Assembly (NCBI GenBank): GCA_027619375.1
Contig: JAQCFL010000003.1
Location: 1 to 57,276 of the forward strand
DNA length: 57,276 nucleotides
Source: Verrucomicrobiota bacterium
GTDB lineage: Bacteria > Verrucomicrobiota > Verrucomicrobiia > Verrucomicrobiales > Akkermansiaceae
Direction: 5' to 3'
Made by a program: the position numbers and the translations under genes. Position 1 is the stretch's first letter; the number at the start of each line of letters is the position of its first letter. Of this stretch, positions 46,114-55,068 are shown piece after piece. The notes under the pieces are model-generated. The model was not told the DNA's origin. It ran no database searches and was given only the letters and a program-made list of their open reading frames with translations.

Positions 46114-47694
46114 TCAGCGGGCCGGGCGATTCGATTTCGTGTCGGGGCAGGGGATCAGGGCATCGACGCCCCGCAGGTAGTCCATGAGGTGGTCGTGCAA
46201 CTCGGCGGCTTTCTCCGGCATTGTTGCGAGCAGGTTCTTCTGTTCGCCGATATCGCTGTCGAGGTCGAAGAGCATCCTCTCGTCGTTGTCCCAATACTTG
46301 ATCAACTTGTAGTTTCCGACCCGGATCGCCGATTGCGGGCGTTCGCCGTAGGCTTTTCCGCGTTTCGGTTCGCCGAAAAAATTCGGGTAGTGGAAGATCA
46401 GGGCGGGGTCCTTGCGGGTGATGGTGCCCTGGTTCCCGTGCTCCAGCAGCGGCTTGAAGGAATTGCCATCCAGGCCGTCGGGGAGTTGCAGGCCCTCGCC
46501 GGCCAGTGCGCAGAAGGTTGGCAGGAAATCCATGCCGGTGACCGGCACGTCGCAGAAGGAGCCCTTGGCGATCCCCGGTCCGCGCACGACCAGGGGCACG
46601 CGGAGGCCGCCTTCCCACAGGTAAAATTTCCCCTTGCTGAGCGGATAGTTGTGATCGCCGTATGCGCCGTTGTCGGAGGTGTAGAACACGTAGGTGTTGT
46701 CCGCGATCCCCAGTTCCTCGATCTTGTCGAGCAGCAGGCCGAGCCCGCTGTCGAGATCCTCGGTCATGGCGGCGAAATCGGCGCGATCGTGGTGCTCGCC
46801 CTTGGGCAGTTTCTGATATTTGGCGAGGGTCTCCTTCCGGGCCATGGTTTTGATGTGCACGGCGTAGTGGGAAACCTGGAGAAAGAACGGCTTGTGCGCG
46901 GCGACCTGTCGTTCCATGAAATCCGCGGATCGCCGGGTCACCTCGAAGATGCGCTTCGGATTGTCGGGCGTGAAGGGGATCGGGGCGATCTTGTCCGTCG
47001 GAAGCGCCCGTAGCGCGCTGGCCACTTTCGCGTCGTCCGGCGCGAGAAACTCCGCCAACTTGATCTGTGCGTTCGCATCGACTTTTCGACTGGTCAAATC
47101 GGCTACCGCGGGGTCGGTCTTCCGCTCCCCGGCCGCGCGGTCCACCTCTGCCTGAAGGGCTTTCCATTTCCTGCTGTAGTCGAGGTCGCCCTTGAGATTG
47201 CCGTCGTCATTTCCAGTTCGTCCGTCGCTTTCATCGAATCCCGCCTCGGACGGATGCAGCTTGATGTGCCATTTGCCGAAATGGCCGGTCGCGTAGTTGG
47301 GGTCCACGCGTTTCAGCAGCTGCGCGATGGCGGGGGAACCATTGGTGCGGGGCGTTTTGCCGGTGTTGAAGGTGATTCCGAGCCGGGCTGGCGACTTGCC
47401 CCATTGGATGGCATGCCGCGTCGGGGAGCAGACTGCGGCGGGAGCGTAGGCGTTGGAAAACCGCATGCCGTCCCCCGCGAGCTTCTCAAGATTCGGGGTG
47501 CGGTGGTAGTCGCTGCGCGAGTCCTCGCGCTGGGCCGCCATCTGCACGGAGGATCCGGTCCAGCCCTGATCGTCGCTGAGGATGAGGATGATATTGGGGC
47601 GCCGGACAGGGGCGGGCTCCGCGGCCAGGCAAGGGAATAAGCCGGCGGCGGCCGCCAGGCCGAGGAGCGGAAGGAGGTTTTTGGAAATTGGCAT
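46114..47694 (-). CDS. Secreted sulfatase (Cys-type, CSPTR motif)
   Basis: This 526-residue sulfatase has Cys89 in the canonical C-S-P-T-R motif, a signal peptide (MPISKNLLPLLGLAAAAGLFP) and the metal strand NIILILSDDQGW. It differs clearly from the three others in the window: an insert at about residues 48-66 (SVQMAAQREDSRSDYH) and another long insert near residues 140-230 rich in charged residues. It is probably from a different sulfatase subfamily. ATG 47694 was chosen because the upstream in-frame codons are not signal-like. It is the first gene of the sulfatase-GH36-GH2 unit. Formylglycine maturation would be needed, by an enzyme outside the window. Confidence 0.86.
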   Translation of the reverse strand: MPISKNLLPLLGLAAAAGLFPCLAAEPAPVRRPNIILILSDDQGWTGSSVQMAAQREDSRSDYHRTPNLEKLAGDGMRFSNAYAPAAVCSPTRHAIQWGKSPARLGITFNTGKTPRTNGSPAIAQLLKRVDPNYATGHFGKWHIKLHPSEAGFDESDGRTGNDDGNLKGDLDYSRKWKALQAEVDRAAGERKTDPAVADLTSRKVDANAQIKLAEFLAPDDAKVASALRALPTDKIAPIPFTPDNPKRIFEVTRRSADFMERQVAAHKPFFLQVSHYAVHIKTMARKETLAKYQKLPKGEHHDRADFAAMTEDLDSGLGLLLDKIEELGIADNTYVFYTSDNGAYGDHNYPLSKGKFYLWEGGLRVPLVVRGPGIAKGSFCDVPVTGMDFLPTFCALAGEGLQLPDGLDGNSFKPLLEHGNQGTITRKDPALIFHYPNFFGEPKRGKAYGERPQSAIRVGNYKLIKYWDNDERMLFDLDSDIGEQKNLLATMPEKAAELHDHLMDYLRGVDALIPCPDTKSNRPAR

Positions 47695-47877
47695 CGGGTG
47701 GTTCACGAGGGGCAGGCGTCTGCTACGCAGTGTTGAGGAATCATATTGCGGATTCCGGGTGGCGGTCCGAAGCAACACTCATGGGGAATGACCTTGTCAT
47801 CAACCATGTTCACCCGAGCCGGGGAATCTATGCACCCTTCCGCTTCACTGGGGAAGGCAATTGCTTTGCGTCAGGAG

Positions 47878-47899
47878 GTCGCACGAAGGGGTGACTGCC
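47878..47899 (-). promoter_or_regulatory. Copy of the recurring CWTCGTGYGAY motif
   Basis: The minus strand reads GGCAGTCACCCCTTCGTGCG and continues to GAC at 47878. The copy shares GCAGTC as well as the core with the one at 41857. It lies 184 nt upstream of the sulfatase start and 145 nt upstream of the divergent GH127 start, so it may serve either or both. Confidence 0.5.
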
Positions 47900-47957
47900 G
47901 GGATAATCGGTCGGACGTGAGCATGTTTTGCCAAATGGAGGAACTGCTCAATGGCAG

Positions 47958-47986
47958 TTGCGGCCCGCCGATCCCGCTGATAAAAT
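47958..47986 (+). promoter_or_regulatory. Promoter-like pair ahead of GH127
   Basis: TTGCGG (47958-47963) and TAAAAT (47981-47986) are 17 bp apart, 57 nt upstream of the GH127 start codon. The -10 matches five of six consensus bases and the -35 three of six. It is plausible but not proven. Confidence 0.4.
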
Positions 47987-48043
47987 ACCAGCCCAAACCG
48001 AAACCCATGCTGATTTCAACGTCACCCTGCAACCCTTGAACTA

Positions 48044-50437
48044 ATGCGCCGCCACAATTTCACCATTGAATACAAGGCCGTCGGCTTGCTGCTGGCGGGC
48101 CTCATGGCTTCCGCCGTTGTGCCAGCCGAACCGGTGGCGACCGTCGAGCCGGTGCCCTTCTGGAACGTGCGCCCCGACGAGGGGTTCTGGGCCGATCGGA
48201 TCGGGGCTTCCCGTGAGGTCACAATCCCGCACTGCCTCATGCAATGCGAGGAGACCGGACGGATTGACAATTTTTCGATCGCGGCGGGACTGAAGGAGGG
48301 GAAGCACGTTGGGGCCCCATACAATGACTCGGACGTTTACAAGGTGCTCGAGGGGGTGATCTACCATCTCAAGACGCATCCTGATCCTGAACTTGAGAAG
48401 CAGCTCGACGGGGTGATCGCCAAGATAGCCGCCGCCCAGCAGGCCGACGGCTATCTGTTCACCTACTTTACCGACAGCCCCGACCAACGGTTCGAGCACA
48501 TCTCCCCCGGGCCGAAGCACGAGCTGTATAGCATGGGTCACTTTGTCGAGGCCGCCGTGGCCCACTTTCAGACGACCGGCAAGCGCACCATGTTGGATGT
48601 GGCCATCAAGCTCGCCGATCACATCGATTCGGTCTTTGGTCCCGGCAAGCGCAACAACGTGCCCCATCATGAGGAACTCGAGGCGGCCTTGGTCCGGCTC
48701 TACCGGGTCACGAACGAAAAACGCTACCTGGATTTGGCGGGATTTTTCATCGATCAGCGCGGACATCATGAAGGTCGGGCCTCGGTCACCTTCCTCGGGC
48801 AGGACCATATTCCGGTCCGCCAGCAAAGTGAGATTGTCGGCCACGCGGTGCGGGCGATGTATGGCTGCGTCAACATGACCGAACTCTACCGGGAGACCGG
48901 TGACCCGGAGCTCCTGACGGCGGCGAGGCGCTTGTGGGAGAGCGCCACGCAGCGCAAAATGTACGTGACCGGCGGAATCGGCTCGATTGGGGGCGGCGAG
49001 TCCTTCGGTAATGACTATCAGCTGCCGAACGGAGCCGCCTATGCCGAAACCTGTGCGGGAATCGGACTGTGTTTCTTTGCGCACCAGATGTGGGGGATCG
49101 ATCCCGACGCGGAGTATATCGATGTCCTGGAGCGCGCGCTTTACAACGAGGTGCTCGGCGGGGTGCAGATCGCGGGCGACAAGTTTTTCTATCCCAACAA
49201 GCTCCTGATGACGGGCGAGTCGGGTTGGGGGTCCGAGCGGCAGAGTTGGTACAACTGCGCCTGCTGTCCGTCCAACATCTGCCGCATCATTCCCGCCGTG
49301 CCTGGCTACGTTTACGGAACCCGCAGCGACGATCTCTACGTCAACCTCTTCATGTCGGGGAGCGCCAAGGTCAAGATCGGCGATCAGTCGCTGTCGCTGA
49401 CCCAGAAGACGAATTACCCGTGGGACGGGGCGGTGAAGATCATGGTTGATCCGACCGAGGCGGCCGAATTCACGGTGAGGGTGCGGATTCCGGGTTGGGC
49501 GGGGAGCAAGCCGTCGCCGGGCGATCTGTACCACTACGCCGATCCCGCGCTCGATGCGCCGGTCCGCCTTCAGGTGAATGGCGGGGACGCGGAGATGAAG
49601 ATCGAACGGGGCTATGTGGTGCTCAAGCGGAAGTGGAGTCGCGGCGACGTGATCACCCTCGATCTGCCGATGCCCGTCCGCCGGGTGCTGGCCAACGAGA
49701 AGGTCATCAATGACGCCGGACGGACCGCGCTCCAGCGCGGGCCGCTCGTTTACTGCGCGGAATGGCCCGATTACGATGGTGATGTGCTGGGCCTGATCCT
49801 GGATGACGAGGTCGTGCTGAAGTCTGAACACCGGAAGGACCTGCTGGGCGGGGTGACGGTGCTTGTTGGGACGCTGAAGGATGGCAAGGCGTTCACTGCG
49901 ATTCCGTTCTATGCCCGGGCGAACCGGGGCGAGGGAAAGATGAATGTCTGGCTGGCCCGCGACGGGGAGGTCGCCGGCCGGATCGCGGCGCCGCCCTTGC
50001 CGAAGGATTGGCTGTCATGGGGGGCGCTCAGGGCCTCCCACGTTTACCCGCCGATGCAACTGGAAGCCCTGGTCGATGGGAAAATTCCCAGGAGCTCGGA
50101 CGACTCCGAGGTGCCACGTTTCACCTGGCTCTATCATCTCGGGGGACGGGAGACGGTTGAACAAAGCTTCCCCGAACCGAGATCCGTTTCATCGATCGAG
50201 GTTTACTGGCTCGACGAGGGCGAGGCCGGTCCGTGCCGCGTTCCGAAGTCCTGGCGCGTCCTTTACCGGGATGGCAAGGACTGGAAGCCGGTGGAAACCA
50301 CCGGGACCTATGGCACCGAGACAGACACCTTCAACAAGGTGGCCTTCAGGAAAATCACGACCACCGCCATTCGCCTGGAAGCCATTTTGCAGGATGCTTT
50401 CTCGGCGGGAATCCTGGAATGGCGCATCAATGATTGA
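48044..50437 (+). CDS. GH127 beta-L-arabinofuranosidase with C-terminal discoidin-like module (paralogue 3)
   Basis: The 797-residue secreted GH127 has a signal peptide (AVGLLLAGLMASAVVPA). Catalytic residues are acid/base Glu319 in GGGESFG, zinc ligands Glu335 and Cys337 in AETC, and Cys407-Cys408 in CACCPSN; an extra Cys405 precedes them. At about residues 680-797 it carries the beta module also found in the GH127 at 39317 and the MGH1-like protein (SIEVYWLDEGE, PKSWRVLYRDG, GILEWRIND). It is the most divergent of the three in its barrel loops, suggesting another linkage. It is transcribed alone from a divergent region and converges with the DUF1592 gene, 20 nt away. Confidence 0.9.
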   Translation: MRRHNFTIEYKAVGLLLAGLMASAVVPAEPVATVEPVPFWNVRPDEGFWADRIGASREVTIPHCLMQCEETGRIDNFSIAAGLKEGKHVGAPYNDSDVYKVLEGVIYHLKTHPDPELEKQLDGVIAKIAAAQQADGYLFTYFTDSPDQRFEHISPGPKHELYSMGHFVEAAVAHFQTTGKRTMLDVAIKLADHIDSVFGPGKRNNVPHHEELEAALVRLYRVTNEKRYLDLAGFFIDQRGHHEGRASVTFLGQDHIPVRQQSEIVGHAVRAMYGCVNMTELYRETGDPELLTAARRLWESATQRKMYVTGGIGSIGGGESFGNDYQLPNGAAYAETCAGIGLCFFAHQMWGIDPDAEYIDVLERALYNEVLGGVQIAGDKFFYPNKLLMTGESGWGSERQSWYNCACCPSNICRIIPAVPGYVYGTRSDDLYVNLFMSGSAKVKIGDQSLSLTQKTNYPWDGAVKIMVDPTEAAEFTVRVRIPGWAGSKPSPGDLYHYADPALDAPVRLQVNGGDAEMKIERGYVVLKRKWSRGDVITLDLPMPVRRVLANEKVINDAGRTALQRGPLVYCAEWPDYDGDVLGLILDDEVVLKSEHRKDLLGGVTVLVGTLKDGKAFTAIPFYARANRGEGKMNVWLARDGEVAGRIAAPPLPKDWLSWGALRASHVYPPMQLEALVDGKIPRSSDDSEVPRFTWLYHLGGRETVEQSFPEPRSVSSIEVYWLDEGEAGPCRVPKSWRVLYRDGKDWKPVETTGTYGTETDTFNKVAFRKITTTAIRLEAILQDAFSAGILEWRIND

Positions 50438-50457
50438 TGGGCCGGTGAGGGAATGGA

Positions 50458-53415
50458 TCAATTCGAATGAATGAAGCCGTCGCTCCGGATGACTTCCCTG
50501 ATGAGTGACTGCAGTTTGAAATCATCCTTTTCGGCCTTGTCGACGATCGCCTCGACGGTGAGGGAATCGGCGGGACCAAGCTCCCGCGAGAGGGCGAATC
50601 GCAGGAGGTGGGCGGTGAAGGCCTTCGCAAACCGCCGGTCCTCCCGGAGAATGGCCTCCTTGAAGCGCACGATGCCGTCGAACTCGTATTTCTTCATCAG
50701 GGTGCCGCTGGGATCGACTTTTCGGCCGTTGTCGTACTGATCCCGCCACCGCCCGGTGATGTCGAAATTTTCGAGGGCGAATCCGAGGGGGTCGAGCCGG
50801 GAGTGGCAACCCGCGCAGTCCGGGTTCTCGCGGTGCTGGGCGAATTTTTCGCGGATGGTGAGATTTTTCACGCTTTCGTCATCCTCGTTCAGTGGGGGAA
50901 CATCGTTCGGCGGCGGGGCGGGAGGGTCGTTGAAGATCACCTCGATGACCCAAACCCCGCGCGCAATGGGGTGGGTCCGGGTCGGGCCGGAGGTCATGCT
51001 CAGCATTGCGGCATTGGTGATCACGCCGCCGTAACGCGGGTCCGATGCCGCCACCCGATCGAAGGTCGGCGAACGCATTTTCTTGCGCATCTCGTCGTCG
51101 AAACGACGCACGGTGTCCCTGCGGGCGTTTTTCAGATCCTGGTTTCTGGGAACCTTTTTCAAGGCGGCCTCGGACTGCTCCAGGGTGAGGTGCAGGGCCT
51201 CCTGCCGCTCCTTCGCCGCAGGGCTCATGGCGCGCAGGAGATCGTCTCCGGAAATGAAATTGTCGCCGCTGCCGGAGGCGGCCACTTCGCCGGGCTCCAG
51301 GGCGCGATCGTAGAGGCGGGCCCGGCCGAGGCTTACGGTGAGGTATTTGTTGCCCCCGGGCGGCAGATGACGCAGGCCGAAAAGAAGGGAGGACTGGTTG
51401 GCGGGAAAGGTCATGGCGTCCTTGCGGTACGGTTTGCCGTAGGGCTCGCCGTTTCGGTAGAGGGTGGTGGTCCCGTCTGCCCGGTAAACCATGACCAGGT
51501 GCAGCTCCTGGCCGGGTTTGGTTTCCGGGGTGGCGTCCCGGAAGTCCTCGGTGCGGGCGAATCCGTTGCTCCCGGAAATCCAATGCTGCGGCTTGCGTTC
51601 CCCGAGCACGATCGCGTCGAAGACCTCGCCGGGCCCATGGATTCCCATCAGACCGCCGCCGCTCTGATTGAGGTCGTGCACCTTGCACCAGATCTCGAGG
51701 GTCTTCGCCTTCAACTCAATGGGCAGCATCGCGCTCTGCAGGTAGGCCTTGTCGAGGACAAGCATGTCGTCCTCGTAACGGATGTTGCCGTGGGCCTGCA
51801 AGTTCAGCGAACCGACCGAATCCTTCAGGTCGCCATCGAATTCCCAGGCCGCAATGGGTTTGAGGTCCGGCGGCTTGTTCGCGTCCGGATTCTTCCTTCG
51901 GGCGGCCAGGACCCCGGCCCGTGCCGATTCCACCAGCGATTCCAATTCGGCGCGGGTGGTCTTGATCGTCTCCTGCAGGGAAACCCGCTGCTCGTCATTG
52001 GCCCGGTTCTTGGCGGCGAGCTGTTCGGAATCGACCTGCGGAGGGCTCAAGTCGGAGGTGTACCATTCCTTGAGGAACTCGCTCTGGTAGGCAAAGGAGG
52101 GTGCGATGAGTTCGGTGATGGGCCGGTCCTCGACAAACACCGCATCGAACAGGAGGAGTGGCTCGAGGACCATCTGGAGGCTGGCCGGGTTTTCCTGATC
52201 CAGGCTGAAGATCCTTGCCAGGTTGGGGTCCGGGGTCGCGGCGAGGACGTTCTCGAGCTGCATCCATTGCGCGGGGAAGGAGTCGAGGAAGCGCTCGATC
52301 TTCGGATCCCGGAGCATCCGGGTGACGGTTTGGTCGAAGACCGCGGGCCGGGCCAGTTCGCCGCTTGCGGCCAGTCGCAGAAGCTCCTGGTCCGGGATGC
52401 TGCCCCAGAGAAAGAAGGAAAGGTTGGAGGCGATCACATGGAGATCCTCCCCGTCGCTGGTCTCCCCGGGACGGAAGAGGAACCGGGGGGACGAGAGGAT
52501 CGCGGAAGCCGCCTTCTTCATGCCTTCGGTGAACGACATTCCCTGCTGCATTCGGGACAAGGTGTAGGCGGTGTAGCGATCCAGTGTTTCGGGATCGATC
52601 GGGGCGCGAAAGGCCTGTGTCAGGAAGCGTTCGAGGCGCGTTCGGACTTCCTGCTCCCGATCCGTCCCGGCGCGTGGCTCCCCGAAGAACTGGTTCCAAA
52701 TCCCCACCGTCTCCCGGTTGAAATCCGGGCTGTTGAGAATGGAGAGACTGAGCTTCAGGAAGGTGTCCAGCAACAGGGGGGAAAGGGTCAGCTGGTTCGC
52801 CTGGTTGTCGAATCCATGCGCGGCCCGCAAGTCCTTCGGAAAGGCGCGCACCTCCGCGAGGCCGCCGGTGGTCCGGAGGGACTGGCAGCTCACCGTGACC
52901 TGGTCCGGCATCCTGCCATCCGCCGGCTTGAGGTGGTTCCCTTGGCGCGTCATCAGCTTTTCGGGCAGCGCGAAGACGTCCCGGTTCATCTGGAAGAGAT
53001 CCCGGACCGCGTAGTTGTACTGGAACCGGTTCAAGCGCCGCAGCGGCGCGGCCGTCACCTCTCCGGCGGACACCGATTCCCGCAGCATGGTCCTGAGGCC
53101 GGCGAGCAGTCTGGCGCGCTCCGGATCCTCCGGTTGCGGCTCGTCCTCGGGCGGCATGTCGCGAGCCTCGATTGCCTCGATCATGTCGTTGATCAGGTCC
53201 GGCTTCGCCAGCAGTTGCTCAACGGTCTTGACCTCGACGAGGTTGACCTTTCCCTTCACCTTTTTTTCGCCATGGCACTTCGTGCAATGCCCGGCGAAGA
53301 GCGGCTGCATGAAGGTGTCGAATTCGGCGGCCGCCGGCGCTTCCGCCAGAAGACGGAGCGGAAGCAGGAGGCAACAGCCGAAAATGATGTGGGGGAGGGA
53401 CATGGATCGGGGCAT
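50458..53415 (-). CDS. DUF1592-type exported protein with c-type heme motif and LamG-like insert
   Basis: The role is unknown. The 985-residue protein has a hydrophobic N-terminal signal and a heme c attachment motif C-x-x-C-H at Cys44-His48 (HCTKCHGEKKVKGK, the PSCyt type). DUF1587 (RLNRFQYNYAVRDLFQ), DUF1595 (QAFRAPIDPETLDRY) and DUF1592 (RPGETSDGEDLH through FFLWGSIPDQEL) follow, then a LamG-like sandwich inserted at about residues 545-720. DUF1588 (SMTSGPTRTHPIARGVW) and DUF1585 (ALSRELGPADSLTVEAI) end the protein. A second C-x-x-C-H (CAGCHSRLDPLG) lies in DUF1588. Such proteins are hallmarks of planctomycetes and verrucomicrobia and always pair with DUF1552 proteins. The start at 53415 leaves 1 nt after the DUF1552 stop. 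Confidence 0.85.
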   Translation of the reverse strand: MPRSMSLPHIIFGCCLLLPLRLLAEAPAAAEFDTFMQPLFAGHCTKCHGEKKVKGKVNLVEVKTVEQLLAKPDLINDMIEAIEARDMPPEDEPQPEDPERARLLAGLRTMLRESVSAGEVTAAPLRRLNRFQYNYAVRDLFQMNRDVFALPEKLMTRQGNHLKPADGRMPDQVTVSCQSLRTTGGLAEVRAFPKDLRAAHGFDNQANQLTLSPLLLDTFLKLSLSILNSPDFNRETVGIWNQFFGEPRAGTDREQEVRTRLERFLTQAFRAPIDPETLDRYTAYTLSRMQQGMSFTEGMKKAASAILSSPRFLFRPGETSDGEDLHVIASNLSFFLWGSIPDQELLRLAASGELARPAVFDQTVTRMLRDPKIERFLDSFPAQWMQLENVLAATPDPNLARIFSLDQENPASLQMVLEPLLLFDAVFVEDRPITELIAPSFAYQSEFLKEWYTSDLSPPQVDSEQLAAKNRANDEQRVSLQETIKTTRAELESLVESARAGVLAARRKNPDANKPPDLKPIAAWEFDGDLKDSVGSLNLQAHGNIRYEDDMLVLDKAYLQSAMLPIELKAKTLEIWCKVHDLNQSGGGLMGIHGPGEVFDAIVLGERKPQHWISGSNGFARTEDFRDATPETKPGQELHLVMVYRADGTTTLYRNGEPYGKPYRKDAMTFPANQSSLLFGLRHLPPGGNKYLTVSLGRARLYDRALEPGEVAASGSGDNFISGDDLLRAMSPAAKERQEALHLTLEQSEAALKKVPRNQDLKNARRDTVRRFDDEMRKKMRSPTFDRVAASDPRYGGVITNAAMLSMTSGPTRTHPIARGVWVIEVIFNDPPAPPPNDVPPLNEDDESVKNLTIREKFAQHRENPDCAGCHSRLDPLGFALENFDITGRWRDQYDNGRKVDPSGTLMKKYEFDGIVRFKEAILREDRRFAKAFTAHLLRFALSRELGPADSLTVEAIVDKAEKDDFKLQSLIREVIRSDGFIHSN

Positions 53416-53416
53416 C

Positions 53417-54775
53417 TCAGGTCCAGAGGTCGGAGATGACCCCGGAGCTGTCCGCATACTGGTCGATTTCCAGCCCCATCAGCTTGGCGAGGGTCAGCCA
53501 CATGTTGGAGTTCAGGGTGCCGCTCTTGCACTGGATGAAGCGCCCCTGCTTGATCTGGCCCTGGCCTTTGCCCGCGACGATCAGCGGCAGATCGAAGTAT
53601 TGGTGGGTGGCTCCGTCGCCCAGGCCGGCCCCGTAGGTCACGAGGGAGTTGTCGAGAAGGGAACTGCCGTCCGCCTCCTTGATCGCCTTCATCCGCTCGA
53701 GCAGGTAAACGTATTGGTCCATGTGGAAGCTGTCGATCTTCTGCACGCCTTTGTAGCCGTCGCCCTTCTGATTGTGGGTCATGGTGTGGTGCTGAACCGG
53801 CTTGTCGAAGACCCCTTCGTAGAGCAGGGGGGCGTCCCATCGCTCCGGGCCGACCATGAAGGTGGCGACATTGGTGATTCCCATCTGCAGGCCGAGCAAC
53901 ATCAGGTCCATCTGCAGTTTGATATACTCGCCCCGGGGGAGAATTTCGTTCTTCGGGACATCGACATCGACTCCCTTGAGGAGGGTCCCCATCTTGGCGA
54001 TCCGGATTTCGACCTCACGGATCATCCCCATGAATTCGTCGAGGGTCTCCCGGTCGTCGCGCCCGAGTTTCTTGGCGAGGGTTTTGGCGTCGGCCAGCAT
54101 CAGGTCGGTGACGTCGTCGAGGTGATCCCGGTAGTTGTCGGCCATGAAGAGCCGTTCGTAGAGCTTTTGCGGTTCCTTGATGGAGGGGGCGATGCGGTCC
54201 GGCCCGTACCACGAGATGTTGTCAAAGTAGATGTCCTCCTTGCCGGCCTTGTAGCCGTTGCAGCTGATCTCGAGGGTGTTGAAGGGGGTGGCCTGGCCGA
54301 CGTGATCGCCGACGATCTGGTCGAGGCTCCGGCCGTTCGGATGGCGCATGCCCTTGGCCGTTGCTTGTTCGGGTGAAACACTCGTCAAGTAACAGGAGGC
54401 GCCCTGCGCATGGACGTCCTGGCCATCCTTGTAGGTGCGGTCGAGACCCGTCACGAGGGTGAAATCGTTGGTGAGGCCCGACAAGGGCTGCATGGTCGGG
54501 GTCAGATCGAGCGGGTAGATCCCCGGGGTGTTCAGAATCCGCTTCTGGTCCTTGACCTTGTCGGCATTGAAGCCCCCGACAAAGCCGGGGAGCTCCGAGC
54601 GCTCTTCGCCCGGGAAAAAGCAGCGTCGCACCAAGCCATTGGGGACATACATCATGACCAGCTTCTTGGAAGGGAGGGCAGGGAGGGCTGACTTGGCTGG
54701 CGCCGCCCCGAGGGACGGGAGGAACGGCAGGGTCAGCAGGGCACCCTGTGCTCGCAGAAATTGACGCCGGTTCAT
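53417..54775 (-). CDS. DUF1552-type protein with Tat signal
   Basis: The 452-residue protein has a twin-arginine signal (MNRRQFLRAQGALLTLPFLPS) and a sulfatase-like metal-enzyme fold pattern (KKLVMMYVPNGLV, SLVTYGAGLGDGATH). This is the DUF1552 family, whose activity is not established. It is the first gene of a two-gene unit with the DUF1592 protein, one nucleotide apart; the pairing is conserved in PVC bacteria and suggests a shared exported redox or cleavage system. ATG 54775 fits the Tat signal better than the upstream ATG. A copy of the recurring motif lies 88 nt upstream, which ties the pair to the same presumed regulon as the glycan genes. Confidence 0.85.
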   Translation of the reverse strand: MNRRQFLRAQGALLTLPFLPSLGAAPAKSALPALPSKKLVMMYVPNGLVRRCFFPGEERSELPGFVGGFNADKVKDQKRILNTPGIYPLDLTPTMQPLSGLTNDFTLVTGLDRTYKDGQDVHAQGASCYLTSVSPEQATAKGMRHPNGRSLDQIVGDHVGQATPFNTLEISCNGYKAGKEDIYFDNISWYGPDRIAPSIKEPQKLYERLFMADNYRDHLDDVTDLMLADAKTLAKKLGRDDRETLDEFMGMIREVEIRIAKMGTLLKGVDVDVPKNEILPRGEYIKLQMDLMLLGLQMGITNVATFMVGPERWDAPLLYEGVFDKPVQHHTMTHNQKGDGYKGVQKIDSFHMDQYVYLLERMKAIKEADGSSLLDNSLVTYGAGLGDGATHQYFDLPLIVAGKGQGQIKQGRFIQCKSGTLNSNMWLTLAKLMGLEIDQYADSSGVISDLWT

Positions 54776-54862
54776 GTTCACGGTGATGGGACGGTTCGGG
54801 ATCCCTATTTGTATCACGAAAATGCCACTTCCTGAAGCAGCGATGCATCACGGGCAGGCCGG

Positions 54863-54880
54863 GTCGCACGAAGATGTGAG
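54863..54880 (-). promoter_or_regulatory. Copy of the recurring CWTCGTGYGAY motif
   Basis: The minus strand reads CTCACATCTTCGTGCGAC, 88 nt upstream of the DUF1552 gene. It has the exact CTTCGTGCGAC core of the copies at 41857 and 47878 and the CTCACAT flank of the copy at 14596. Confidence 0.5.
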
Positions 54881-55068
54881 GGGAGGCGGTCGATCCTGCC
54901 GCAGTCCCGCCCGTGTCGCAGACGGGGATTTTTTCAGCGGTGTGTCCTTTCTGCTTCTTTTTTAAGGATTTGTCCCTGAAATCCCCCTCACGCCCCGTGG
55001 ACTGGGTCTGGAGGGGGCCACCGGGCCGTTTCTGTTTCTGCCGGCCCCAATCGCAACGCATCAAGCTC

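Larger units (their letters stand above)
47695..48043. other. Divergent intergenic region, no gene
   Basis: The 349-nt region separates a leftward sulfatase unit from a rightward GH127 gene. I see no gene or RNA. It holds one copy of the recurring motif and a promoter-like pair facing the GH127 gene, listed separately. Confidence 0.6.

Noticed and set aside
50608-53439. A 943-codon open frame on the plus strand opposite the DUF1592 gene
   Set aside because: It mirrors the DUF1592 gene and has no domain, start context or signal peptide; long antisense frames are common in GC-rich DNA. The same reasoning removes large frames at 2718-4244, 10216-11628, 27517-29628, 32051-33553 and 36032-37636.
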